Position numbers and translations under genes: made by a program. Of a DNA stretch of 64,000 bases, positions 19,112-29,270 are shown piece after piece (position 1 is the first letter of the stretch; the number at the start of each line of letters is the position of its first letter). The notes under the pieces are model-generated. The model saw only the letters and a list, made by a program, of their open reading frames with translations. It searched no databases and was not told the origin of the DNA. The stretch comes from Rana temporaria (taxonomy: Eukaryota > Chordata > Amphibia > Anura > Ranidae). The stretch covers positions 522,345,022 through 522,409,021 of the forward strand of contig NC_053490.1 of assembly GCF_905171775.1 (NCBI RefSeq). Direction: 5' to 3'.

Positions 19112-20398
19112 TGCCGCGTACACACGATCATTTTTCGGCATGAAAAAAAGGTTGTTTTTAAAAAATGTCATTTAAAATTATGGTGTGTGGGCCTCACATC
19201 ATTTTTCGGGTTCTGAAAAACGACACATTTTTTTTCGGAACATGCTGCATTTTTTAACAACGTTTTAAACAATGTCATTTTTCGGGTTGTAAAAAATTAT
19301 CGTGTGTGGGCTAAAAAGGCGTTAATAACCTGCGCATGCTCAGAAGCAAGTTATGAGACGGGAGCGCTCGTTCTGGTAAAACTACCGTTCATAAAGCACG
19401 TTCATCACGCTGTAACAGAGTTAAAAGCGCAAATCGTCTTTTACTAACTAACACGAAATCAGCTAAAGCAGCCCAAAGAATGGCGTCATCCGAATGGAAC
19501 TTCCCCTTTAGAGTGCCGTCGTACGTGTTGTACGTCACCGCGCTTTGCTAGAGCATTTTTTTAAAACGATGGTGTGTGGGCAACGTCGTTTTAATGATGA
19601 AGTTGGAAAAACGTCGTTTTTTCTACATGCCGAAAAACTTTGGGCCAGATTCAGGTAGATCCGCGCAATATTTGCGTGGGCAAAGGGCAAAGATTTTTGC
19701 TCCGCGCCCACGCAAATATTTTGATATGCCCGCGATTCACGGAGCAGTAGCTCCGTAAATTGCGCGGGCGCTATGCTAAATAGCCCGGCGTAAGGGCGCC
19801 TAATGTAAATGATCCCGCCGGGGGCGGGAATCATTTAAATTAGGCGCGCTCCCGCGCCGAGCGAACAGCGCATGCTCCGTCGGGAAACTTTCCCAACGTG
19901 CATTGCGGCAAATGATGTCGCAAGGACGTCATTTGCTTCTAAGTGAACGTGAATGGCGTCCAGCGCCATTCACGAATCACTTACGTAAACGACGTGAAAT
20001 TTAAATTTCACGAGCGGGAAGGGCGGCTATACTTTAGCATTGGCTGCCCCTGCTGTAGCAGGAGCAACCTTGCGCTAAAGTCGCCGTACGGAAACTCCGT
20101 ACCTTGCGTGCGCAGGGCCCGCGCAACTTTTGTGAATCGGTGGTAGTATGCAATTTGCATACTATACGCCGATCACAATGGCCGCGCCCCCTAGCGGACA
20201 ACGCAAGAATGCAGCCTGAGATATGAAGGCATAAGGAGGCTTATGCCTGTCATATCCTAGGCTGCAGTCCGCGTAGCGATGTTCCTGAATCAGGGGCATT
20301 CGCTACGCGGGAGCAAAACAGCTATTGCGCCGCGCAACAGCTTCTTGAATCTGGGCCTTTGTTTTTTTCATGCCGAAAAACGATCAGTGTACGCGGCA
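19112..20398. mobile_element. TGCCGCGTACACACGATC Harbinger-type MITE hosting a nested MITE
   Basis: Ends TGCCGCGTACACACGATCA / CGATCAGTGTACGCGGCA, flanked by TAA (19109-19111) and TTA (20399-20401), a duplication with one substitution. The interior (CGTCATCCGAATGGAACTTC, CGTTGTACGTCACCGCG) is shared with 54409-55330. A GGGCCAGATTCAG element is inserted at 19642-20357. Related ends occur at 46185-46621. Confidence 0.85.
19642..20357. mobile_element. GGGCCAGATTCAG Harbinger-type MITE nested in another MITE
   Basis: A 716-bp element with ends GGGCCAGATTCAGG / TTGAATCTGGGCC and 3-bp flanks TTT on both sides (19639-19641, 20358-20360). It interrupts the right arm of the surrounding TGCCGCG element. 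The interior contains GCGCATGCTCCGTCGGG and AAATGATGTCGCAAGGACG, as in other family members. Confidence 0.85.
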
Positions 20399-20401
20399 TT
20401 A

Positions 20402-20640
20402 GATTTCTGCTCATAACTTTATGGAGCAGAGACAAAGGCAGACGCAGCCACCTCTAATCTTACACTCTCCCCACTCAGTTATTTACACACGATCGGTGAC
20501 ATACTGTATGTGACAGAATATAGCGTGTCCTAACCCCCTGTTGTCAACTCAACTGTATATCATTTTCAGAGACACTGAGGGGTTCTTCATTTAAAAAAAA
20601 AATTGCGGTGGAATCGCATCAGCACTCGTGTAAAAATGAA
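20402..20640. repeat. Dispersed repeat copy, paired with 24139-24409
   Basis: CAGAGACAAAGGCAGA, CCACCTCTAATCTTACACTC, GACAGAATA and ATCATTTTCAGAGACACT appear in the same order here and at 24139-24409. The unit also extends left of the nested MITE (to about 18960) and right to about 20830, where ACTTGCTGT and TCTGACCTTTC blocks seen near 19030-19090 recur. Family not recognised. Confidence 0.65.
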
Positions 20641-20943
20641 GAACACCTCTGTGAATGTTTTTAATATGTGCGAAATTTTATTTTCTAAAACATAAATTGT
20701 CTTCCGCAGGGTGCAGTTGTCTGAGTTGACTTGCTGTCAACCAATTTTAGTATTAAACGTTTTTGGGCTCTCTGACCTTTCTAATCGACTTTTTACATGT
20801 GAATCTCTCTGGGCCTCGTGTTTCAGGGGCACCTGTTTTTTTTTTAAAGAGCAGCTTTCACGGAACCACTGAGCCCTATTGCAATATGATTGATCTACTC
20901 AGAAATCCAGCTAAGTGAATCTTTATTCATGCTTGTTCCAGGG

Positions 20944-22184
20944 CAGGGGTCACCAAACTTTCTGAACAAAGAGCCGGTTTAGTGGCCTTGAGGCTTTAGA
21001 GGGGCCAGACTGTGGCCAGTGGGATTAGAAAACAGCACGGTGTTGGTCAGAGCAAATAGCGCCCGTCATTGGTTTTAGTGAGAGAACCGTGCCCTATTGT
21101 TGGTATTCAAGGTAGGAATGGTGCCCCATCTTTTGTCTCTATGGGAGTAATGGTGCCCCATCATTGGTGTCTGTGGGAGGAATGGTACCCCATCATTGGT
21201 GTCTGTGGGAGGAATGGTGCCCCATCATTGGTGTCTGTGGGAGGAATGGTGCCCCATCATTGGTGTCTGTAGGAGGAATGGTGCCCCATCATTGGTGTCT
21301 GTAGGAGGAATGGTACCCCATCATTGGTATCTGTGGGAGTAATGGTCCTCCATCATTGGTGTCTGTGGGAGGAATGGTGTCCCATCATTAGTGTCTGTGG
21401 GAGGAGTGGTAACCCATCATAGGTGTCTGTGGGAGAAGTGGTGTCCCATCATTGGTGTCTGCGGGAGGAGTGGTGTCCCATCATTGGTGTCTGTGGAAGG
21501 AATGGTACTCCAGTATTGGTGTCCGTGAGAGGAATGGTGCCCCATCATTGGTGTCTATGGGAGGAATGGTACCCCATCATTGGTATCTGTGGGAGGAATG
21601 GTGTCCCATCATAGGTGTCTGTGGGAGGAATGGTACCCCATCATTGGTGTCTGTGGAAGGAATGGTGTCCCATCATTGGTGTCTGTGGAAGGAATGGGGC
21701 CCCATCATTGGTATCTGTGGGAGTAATGGTCCCCCATCATTGGTGTCTGTGGGAGGAATGGTGTCCCATCATTGGTGTCTGTGGAAGGAATGGTCCCCCA
21801 TCATTGGTGTCTGTGGAAGGAATGGGGCCCCATCATTGGTATCTGTGGGAGTAATGGTCCCCCATCATTGGTATCTGTGGGAGTAATGGTCCCCCATCAT
21901 TGGTGTCTGTGGGAGAAGTGGTGTCCCATCATTGGTGTCTGTGGGAGGAATGGTACTCCAGTATTGGCGTCTGTGGGAGGAATGGTGTCCCGTCATTGGT
22001 TTCTGTGGGAGGAATAGTACCCCATCATTGGTGTCTGTGGAAGGAATGGTTCCCCATCATTGGTGTTTGTGAGAGGAGTGGTGTCCCATGATTGGTGTCA
22101 GAGGATGGCATGGTGCCCAAAGAGCCAGATAAAGGTGAGCAAAGGGCCACATCTGGCCCACGGGCCGCAGTTTGGAGACCCCTG
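20944..22184. mobile_element. hAT MITE (CAGGGGTCACCAAACTTT) filled by a 32-bp minisatellite
   Basis: Terminal repeats CAGGGGTCACCAAACTTT / AGTTTGGAGACCCCTG with a perfect 8-bp duplication TTCCAGGG at 20936-20943 and 22185-22192. Subterminal segments GAGCCGGTTTAG and AAGAGCCAGATAAAGG complete the unique part. The middle (about 1 kb of 1.24 kb) is a tandem array. Ends and duplication are typical of Charlie-like hAT elements. Confidence 0.95.
21110..22110. repeat. 32-bp minisatellite, about 31 units
   Basis: Units of the type GGAATGGTGCCCCATCATTG + GTGTCTGTGGGA repeat every 32 bp (for example AATGGT at 21181 and 21213). Variants include AGTAATGGTCC and GAAGTGGTGTCC units. A period of 32 is not a multiple of three, yet overlapping open frames arise in all three forward frames; they are repeat artefacts. 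Confidence 0.96.
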
Positions 22185-22192
22185 TTCCAGGG

Positions 22193-22960
22193 CAATAAAA
22201 ACTTGACAGAGGATCTAAATCTTTCACCACTTTATCCAAAACAACAAAAGTTTTGCTTTTACATACACTTTAAAATGGTTGTATCCCCTTACATACACCC
22301 AGCGAAGTGTCTGGCGTCAGGTGATACCAGGGCCGCACAGGCATTACACCTGTAAGGGGCCGGTCGTCCCCAGGGGCCCGGACGCCCCCTGTCTTTTTTA
22401 TTTATATATTGTCTGCCCCCCATCTTTAGAAACTTGCAGCAGGGGCCCGCCCCCCCTTTTTTTTCCATCTGACCCCCCTACCTTTAGCAATTAGCAGCAG
22501 GGGAGAGAAGAGAAGACTTGACTTGACTTTGTTCATCAGCACCAATCCCCCCCCGTCCCGCTTATCATCTTGCGGCAGGAGAGAGGAGGGCTCCAGGGGG
22601 GCCCTGCCTAAAGCTGGGTAAGGGGCCCCAAAATTTGTGATGGCTGCCCTGGGTGATATACAGAGATGAAACAAACCCTCCTACATAAGTTGTATCTGTT
22701 TATCTGCAGTTTTCTCTTCTCTACATTCAAGCTTGTCTAAACTTTCTGAAATCAGAGGGCGGAGATCTGAAGTTACATTCTGCAGAGCTCAGTGAGGAGA
22801 GCTGTGAAAGCTGATTGGAGCGAAAGGACACGCCCACCTTCACACAGGACAAGAGCTGAGGCTGTCCATCACAGGCTGCGTGCTGGAGATCCCTCCCATG
22901 TCACCTTTTTTCTCTTGGTTTTAAAAAAAATGTTTCAAAGTGAGTCATGCCGATAGCGGA
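22193..22960. repeat. Dispersed repeat (same family as 2420-2800), split by a hAT MITE
   Basis: From about 22275 (ACATACACCCAGCGAAG) to about 22960, with the hAT MITE at 22328-22651 inside. After the insertion AGAGATGAAACAAACCC and GACAAGAGCTGAGGCTGTCC follow, in the same order as at 2420-2800. Confidence 0.6.
22328..22651. mobile_element. hAT MITE with 8-bp TSD GGTGATAC/T
   Basis: A 324-bp element with ends CAGGGCCGCACAG / GATGGCTGCCCTG and flanking GGTGATAC (22320-22327) and GGTGATAT (22652-22659), 7 of 8 matching. GGGGCCC-rich interior. It interrupts the dispersed repeat seen at 2420-2800, which confirms it as an insertion. Confidence 0.88.
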
Positions 22961-22991
22961 GGAAGGAGGCAGCTGACAGAAAAGACACACT

Positions 22992-23674
22992 GGGGCAGAT
23001 TCACGTACAGCCGCGCAAAATTGTGAGTGCGTAACGTATCTGATTTACGTTACGCCTCCGCAACTTACACGGGCAAGTGCTGTATTCTCAAAGCACTTGC
23101 TCCGTAAGTTGCGGCGGCGTAGCGTAAATCACCCGGCGGAATTCAAATTCGGTGGGTAGGGGGCGTGTATCATTTAAATCAAGCGCGTCCCCGCGCCGAA
23201 CGAACTGCACATGCGCCGTCCGTAAAATATCCCAGTGTGCATTGCTACAAATGACGTCCAGCCCCATTCACGGACGACTTACGCAAACGACGTAACTTTT
23301 TAAAATTTCGACGCGGGAACGACGGCCATACTTAACATTGGCGGCGCCTCATAGACCCAGGGGCAACTTTACGGCGGGAAAAGCCTAACGTAAACGTCGT
23401 AACTTTACTCCGTCGGCCGCGCGTACGTTCGGGAATTCGCGTATCTAGCTAATTTGCATACTCAGCGTGGAATTCTACGGAAGCGCCACCTAGCGGTCAA
23501 AAAAAAAATGCAGTTTAGATCCGACGGCGTAAGAGACTTACCCCTGTCGGATCTAATGGATATCTATGCGTAACTGATTCTAAGAATCAGACGCATAGAT
23601 ACGACGGGTCAGATTAGGACTTACGACGGCATACATGGCCCTGCGCCGTCGTAAGTCCTTTGAGAATCTGGGCC
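22992..23674. mobile_element. GGGGCAGATTCAC Harbinger-type MITE
   Basis: About 683 bp with ends GGGGCAGATTCACG / TGAGAATCTGGGCC and the family interior: GTAACGTATCTGATTTACG, GCACATGCGCCGTCCG and ATCTATGCGTAACTGATTC, the last followed by its own inverted copy. No clear target duplication. Confidence 0.78.
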
Positions 23675-24138
23675 TCTGTGCTCTTACTTGAGACCAGTAC
23701 ATAGTATAGAGGGATATGCTTTGTTCCATATTTTATGTCGGAGGTTTACAACCACTATAACCCGGACCGTAAAGCCACAAGTGAATTACCAATCTGTGAT
23801 TCCCTTTTTTTAAATAACTCGAAATAGCAACGCAACGTTGATAATGTTGCAAGGCAACCTATTGAGTCATGCGAAGTGTGACTATTAATGACAGGTTCAC
23901 TTTAAGCGCGTTTTCTCCGTCTCCCTCTGCTCTTGTAAGAAGATAATATGCCGAGTAATTTCCCAGCTAAGAGATACAGTACATGCCCCCCCCCCACCCT
24001 CCATCTTCCTCCCACTCCTCCGTATCATCCCCCCTCCTCCTCCTCAGCTGTTGCCTGACTGCCTCTGTATCACCAAGTCCCCTGCGCCCCTCTGGCGCTT
24101 TTCATTCTGATCATTTTGGCGTTTCTTCGTGTCAGGCA
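23675..24138. other. No gene recognised
   Basis: Includes a C-rich stretch near 23985-24050. Nothing classifiable was seen. Confidence 0.4.
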
Positions 24139-24409
24139 CTTGATGGATTTCTGGTCATAACGTTATGCCGCAGAGACAAAGGCAGATGCCGTTTACTCCT
24201 GGCATCACGCGGCCACCTCTAATCTTACACTCTCCCCACTCAGTTATTTATACGCGATCGGAAAACATATGTGACAGAATACAGCGCGCTCCCTAACCCC
24301 CTGTTGTCATCTATATATCATTTTCAGAGACACTCGTAATAAATAAATAAAATTGCTGTGCAAATGTATCAGCATTCGTGTAAAAATCACGAATAACACC
24401 CATACAAAT
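24139..24409. repeat. Dispersed repeat copy, paired with 20402-20640
   Basis: Second copy of the repeat at 20402-20640. It breaks off after GAATAACACC, and its continuation (TGTTTTTAATATGTG...TTCGCAGGGTG) is found at about 26671-26700, so about 2.2 kb has been inserted. The 10-mer CCATACAAAT occurs at both break points (24410-24419 and 26662-26671). Confidence 0.65.
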
Positions 24410-24501
24410 GGATCAAATGGGGAGGACAAAGGGATTGTTACGGTGCTTTACAAATAATAATGAGAATCATATATTTAGAAAAAATTATTATAGAAGTTTA
24501 A

Positions 24502-25422
24502 CCACTTAAGGACCGCCTCCTGCACATATACGTCGGCAGAATGGCACGGCTGGGCACAAGCATGTACAGGTACGTCCTCGTTAAGTGCCCAGCCGTGGGC
24601 CCGAAGCTCCGATTGCCGCTGGAGTCCCCCGATCGGTCCCCGGAGCTGAAGAACGGGGAGAGCTGTGTGTAAACACAGCTTCCCCGTTCTTCACTGTTTC
24701 GCCGTCATCGATCGTGTGTTCCCTGATATAGGGAACCACAATCAATGACGTCACTCCTACAGCCACACCCCCCTACAGTTACACAGATGAGGTCACACTT
24801 AACCCCTTCAGCGCCCCCCTGTGGTTAACTCCAAAACTGCAATTGTCATTTTCACAGTAAACAATGCATTTTTATAGCATGTTTTGCTGTGACAATGGTC
24901 CCACAAATGTGTCAAAATTGTCCGAAGTGTCCGCCATAATGTCGCAGTCACGAACAAAAACGCTGATCGCCGCCATTAGTAGTAAAAAAAAAAAATTAAT
25001 TAAAATGCAATAAAACTATCCCCTATTTTGTAAACGCTATAAATTTTGCGCAAACAAATCGATAAACGTTTATTGCGTTTTTTTTTAACCAAAAATAGGT
25101 AGAAGAATACGTATTGGCCTAAACTGAGGAAAGAAATTGTTTTTTTATATGTTTTTGGGGGATATTTATTATTGCAAAAAGTAAAAAATATGATTTTTTT
25201 TTAAAATTGTCACTCTATTATTGTTTATAGCGCAAAAAATAAAAACCGCAGAGGTGGTCAAATACCACCAAAAGAAAGCTCTATTTGTGGGAAAAAAATA
25301 ACGCCAATTTTGTTTGAGAGCCACGTCGCACGACTGTGCAATTGTCAGTTAAAGCGACGCAGTGCCGAATCGCAAAAACTGGCCAGGTCCTTTACCTGCC
25401 TAAAGGTCCGGGTCTTAAGTGG
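24502..25422. mobile_element. TTAA-flanked MITE, CCACTTAAGGACC family, complete
   Basis: 921 bp, starting CCACTTAAGGACCGCC after TTAA (24498-24501) and ending GGTCCGGGTCTTAAGTGG before TTAA (25423-25426). The perfect TTAA pair and well matched ends make this the best preserved copy of the family. Confidence 0.9.
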
Positions 25423-25426
25423 TTAA

Positions 25427-26004
25427 TAGGTATAAATTTAAAAGCGTAACACAGACAATTTTTTCAATGGTGTACAGCAATTTCGCAATGTGAGTGGTCA
25501 TACAAGCAGGTATATGATTACAAGTATAAGCTATGAGTAAGCATCACATGATGTGAAACATGTCAGCCACCTTTTTCCTGTTGTTCACTTCATTTTGACT
25601 GCATCGCTTTGGTTGTTTTTTGGATTTTATTTGTACAATAAAGACATCGTTTTTAGGAGTGCGGCAGTCCAGGATCTTCTTCTATCCAAGGTATATGATT
25701 ACAGCGGAGGTTTCCGATTCGTATATTACCCTGACATGTTTCGCCTGGTAGCTTCATCAGGGGATATATGAATTAATCAAACGATTCATGAAACGCGCAA
25801 GATAATCCAAAGTAATGACCACTGCCGATGATTGGGGTGAACAAAGTCCCATGAAAGAGAAAGTCCTGCGTGTCCACAGAGGACATAATAGTGACCTGGT
25901 TAAAAAAGATATATTCAGAGCACGGGGTGGAGGGCGACTAAAATGGAGAGTAGGTAATAGGGAATCAAAATATCACACCAAATTGTTGTGTGATGGTGGG
26001 AAGG
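25427..26004. other. No gene recognised; fragments of a dispersed repeat
   Basis: GTGAAACATGTCAGCC near 25553 and TGACATGTTTCGCCTGGTAGC near 25731 are two versions of a motif with inverted orientation, and GGTATATGATTACA is repeated at 25508 and 25690. This points to an old repeat in inverted or tandem arrangement. No coding gene. Confidence 0.45.
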
Positions 26005-26649
26005 TGTCACGTACCAGGCTGGAGGCTGAGGTGACGAGAGGGCTCCCCTTGCGGCTGAGAGCAGAGTACCCCTGGAGTTGGAGACAGAGGGTGCTCTGCA
26101 CAGAGATGCACGGGTTGCCTGCCGATGAAGCTGTCTGATGGTTCCAGAAGCGGACTCCCCCGGAGCAGAGAAGGTGGTCACAGCCAATGGTTCCCTGCAG
26201 GTACTGGCGGATCTTAGCAGGTGGATCAGCAGAGATGTTGTCAAAACCAGGCAGGGGGTCACACACAGGAGAGCAGTCAGAGGCAGAGGCAGGAGGTGTA
26301 GTTGTGATTAATCCGGGGTCAAAGACAGGAAAACAATCTGGAACAGGCAAAGAGCAGGTCCGTGAAACAAGCCGGGTTCAGAGCCAGAAGAGAAGACAGA
26401 GCAGGTCAGAATAAGCTGGGTCGGTAACAGGTAATCAAACAGTAGCAAGAAACACAGGAGAGCTGACGATAGATAATACAGCAATTTATGAGAGCAGTTG
26501 GAGTCCTTATATAGGCGAGCAAAACACTTGGTAATTGGCACGTTTGTGTACGCCGTTACGCGCCGATTGCTAATGTGCATGCGGGGATTAGCGCGGCCAT
26601 AACAGGTATTGGCATATCTGCCAGTTCTTCTCCAGTTTCTTCCCTGACA
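26005..26649 (-). mobile_element. Solo LTR, minus orientation, TSD GAAGG
   Basis: 645 bp flanked by a perfect 5-bp duplication GAAGG (26000-26004 and 26650-26654). On the minus strand it starts TGTCAGGGAAGAAACTGG and ends GGTACGTGACA (TG...CA). It has a TATA box (GCCTATATAAGG, around 26505-26516) about 135 nt from the minus-strand start. A 5-bp duplication and this layout fit a Ty3/Gypsy or endogenous-retrovirus LTR; it resembles LTRs common in frogs. No internal coding part is attached. Confidence 0.85.
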
Positions 26650-26761
26650 GAAGGTCGCCCTCCATACAAATGTTTTTAATATGTGTCTTTCGCAGGGTGA
26701 ATATCATTTTTTGGGGGCGATTCCTGTTTGTTTCAATGTTGTCAAATACAGTGTATTCTGA

Positions 26762-27010
26762 GGCCCGGATTCACGTAGATGCGCGTATCTTTGTGCGGGC
26801 GTAACGTATCCTATTTACGTTACGCCTCCGCAACTTTTACAGGCAAGTGCCGTATTCTCAAACGAAAGTTGCGGCGGCGTAGCGTAAATAGGCCGGCGTA
26901 AGCCCGCCTAATTCAAATGTGGTAGATGTGGGCGTGTGTTATGTAAATTTGATGTGACCCCACGTAAATGACGCTTTTTACGAACGGCGAATGCGCCGTC
27001 CGTAAAAGTA
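26762..27010. mobile_element. GGCCCGGATTCAC Harbinger-type MITE, truncated
   Basis: Starts GGCCCGGATTCACGTAGATG, with the interior GTAACGTATCCTATTTACG and GGCGAATGCGCCGTCCG, then stops abruptly at an A run where a TTAA-family fragment begins. The right end is missing. Confidence 0.8.
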
Positions 27011-27648
27011 TTAAAAAAAAAATTCCCTCAGTTTAGGCCGATACATATTCTTCTACCTATTTTTGGTAAAAAAAATAAAATCGCAATAAGCGTTTATCGA
27101 TTGGTTTGCGCAAAATTTATAGCGTTTACAAAATAGGGGATAGTTTTATTGCATTTTTATTATTTTTTTTTTTTTTACTATTAATGGCGGCGATCCGCGA
27201 TTTTTATCGTGACTGCGACATTATGGCGGACACTTCGGACAATTTTGACACATTTTTGGGACCATTGTCATTTTTACAGCAAAAATGCATTAAAAATGCA
27301 TTGTTTACTGTGAAAATGACAATTGCGGTTTGGGAGTTAACCACAAGGGGGGGGCTGAAGGGGTTAAGTAAGACCTCATCTGTGTTTCTAACTGTAGGGG
27401 GGTGTGGCTGTAGGTGTGACATAATTGATTGTGGTTCCCTATATTAGGGAACACGCGATCGATGACGGCGCCACAGTGAAGAACGGGGAAGCTGTGTTTA
27501 CTCACAGCTCTCCCCGTTCTTCAGCTCCGGGGGCCGGCGGCGCGCGCGACCCCACGGCTGGGCTTAAAGGGCAACGTACAGGTACGTGGATGTGCCCAGC
27601 CGTGCCATTCTGCCGACGTATATCGGCGTGAATGGGGTCCTTAAGTGG
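27011..27648. mobile_element. TTAA element (CCACTTAAGG family), reverse orientation, truncated
   Basis: The reverse complement of the family, from the AT-rich middle (CAGTTTAGGCCGATACATA, TAAGCGTTTATCG) to the end GGGGTCCTTAAGTGG, followed by TTAA at 27649-27652. The other half is missing, replaced by the truncated GGCCCGGATTCAC element. Confidence 0.82.
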
Positions 27649-27652
27649 TTAA

Positions 27653-28373
27653 GCTAATCTATCGCTTTTAGTTTCTTTTTGTTCATATTTTCCAATAAAC
27701 TTTTTGAAAGTCATTAGACTAAAACAGTTAAATTTATTGCTTGCGCTACTTTGTAGGATCATTTTAGACATTCAGTTGATTAAAACAATTGAACTAAATG
27801 GTCAGTCACCTGAGAAATTGATAAATTTATAGGCATGGTTCAATGTGCCTATAAAGAAAGTGTCAGCAGCACTGTATATACTGTATAAATACATTTTCCA
27901 CTTATCAGACGGAGGTGGTGTCCTGATATAACCTGTGCTTTAAACTGTCACTCCACATGGTCACCCCTCTTGCTGCAGATATTAGGTCTGTATTACCTGG
28001 GGAAGACACATCACTTACAAAGCCTTATCAAAGTACACAAACATGTTACAGTTTAGGATCAAACACTTCCTTTAAAGTTTCTGGGCTAGACACTAATTAC
28101 ACGTTGAATGAATTATAATTTATGCACCAAGAGACCCAACCGCAGCCTCCAGGCTTTGGAAACTTGGCTGCTGTTTCGGTGCCCACAGCAGTATTACACC
28201 TCTTTCAAAGGGGCAAATATAAAACTTCCACTCAAAATGCATTTATACCCAACACTTTTTTAAGTTTTGGATAGAGTGGCGAAGGAATAGAACTCCTGTC
28301 TTGTTTTACTGCAGTCGGGAGCTCTTTGCAGAGATTCCTTCACTTCCTGTCTGGTAAAAAGGTTGTCCACAGG
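27653..28373. other. No gene or repeat recognised
   Basis: About 720 bp without recognisable coding sequence, terminal repeat or tandem repeat; possibly single-copy sequence. Confidence 0.4.
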
Positions 28374-28575
28374 CAGGGCTGGTGCAAGGATTTTTGACAC
28401 CCTAGGCAAAACCTAATGTTGCTGCCCCCCCTTGACTCCACCCCTGTTTGCCCTGCCCATGTATACCACACCTTTTAACTACTTGCCGACCTGCCGCCGC
28501 AGTTCTACGGCGGCAGGTCGGCTCCCCTGCGCGAGAGCCTGTACAATAACAGTTAGAGAGAGAGATAGAGACACT

Positions 28576-28776
28576 GGGCCAGATTCAGATAGATTAGCGG
28601 ATCTTTAGATCTGCGTAATCTATCTGATTTACAATCCGCCGGTGCAATTTTGAGAGGCTAGTGCAGTATTCACAAAGCACTTACCTCGAAACTTGCACCG
28701 GCGGATCGTAACTCCCCCGGTGGAATTCATATTCCGCGGCTAGGGGGAGTGTAGTATTTAAATCAGGCGCGTCCCC
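28576..28776. mobile_element. GGGCCAGATTCAG Harbinger-type MITE fragment
   Basis: Starts GGGCCAGATTCAGATAGATT, very close to the element at 30485, and runs through CGGCTAGGGGGAGTGTAG and AAATCAGGCGCGTCCCCG before being cut by the minisatellite at 28777. Confidence 0.82.
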
Positions 28777-29096
28777 GTGAGGATTGCTGGGAGCAGGATG
28801 GCAGGGTGCTGGAAGTGAGGATTGCTGGGAGCAGGAATGGCAGGGTGCTGGAAGTGAGGATTGCTGGGAGCAGGAATGGCAGGGTGCTGGAAGTGAGGAT
28901 TGCTGGGAGCAGGAATGGCAGGGTGCTGGAAGTGAGGATTGCTGGGAGCAGGAATGGCAGGGTGCTGGAAGTGAGGATTGCTGGGAGAAGGATGGCATGG
29001 TGCTGGAAGTGAGGATTGCTGGGAGCAGGATGGCATGGTGCTGGAAGTGAGGATTGCTGGGAGCAGGATGGCAGGGTACTGGGAGTGAGGATTGCA
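28777..29096. repeat. 39-bp minisatellite, about 8 units
   Basis: Units of the type GTGAGGATTGCTGGGAGCAG + GAATGGCAGGGTGCTGGAA repeat every 39 bp (GTGAGG at 28815 and 28854). As 39 is a multiple of three, long open frames appear on both strands; they have no independent support as genes. Confidence 0.95.
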
Positions 29097-29270
29097 GGAG
29101 AAGTTTGGTTTGTGGAGAAAGCAGCAACTTTGAAGGTATTTTAATTTTGTTTTTGCGCAGCAATTAAAAAGGTCAGGGCAAGCACAAAGGGGGTGTGGTC
29201 AGGGGAGGAGCCAAGGGGGCGGCAAAATAAGGTTTCGCCTAGGGTGTCAAAAATCCTTGCACCAGCCCTG

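Larger units (their letters stand above)
28374..29270. mobile_element. hAT-like MITE carrying a 39-bp minisatellite
   Basis: Long terminal repeats: CAGGGCTGGTGCAAGGATTT on the left and its near-perfect inverse on the right (AAATCCTTGCACCAGCCCTG), continuing through TTGACACCCTAGGC and GCCTAGGGTGTCAA. The CAGGG ends fit hAT, but no 8-bp duplication is visible (TCCACAGG versus AACAGGTG). The interior holds fragments of a TTAA element (TAACTACTTGCCGACC at 28476), a GGGCCAGATTCAG element and a minisatellite. Confidence 0.75.

Noticed and set aside
21069..22091. Overlapping forward frames rich in HHWCLWEEW-like repeats
   Set aside because: Translations of a 32-bp minisatellite inside a hAT MITE; the same motif appears in all three frames because 32 is not a multiple of three.
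25815..26414. Frames of 75-125 codons on both strands around 26 kb
   Set aside because: They fall within or across the solo LTR bounded by GAAGG duplications, and no retroviral or Gypsy protein motif is present.
28681..29163. Minus-strand frame with QQSSLPAPCHS repeats, resembling a low-complexity secreted protein
   Set aside because: It is the 39-bp minisatellite, and its outer parts are MITE sequence.
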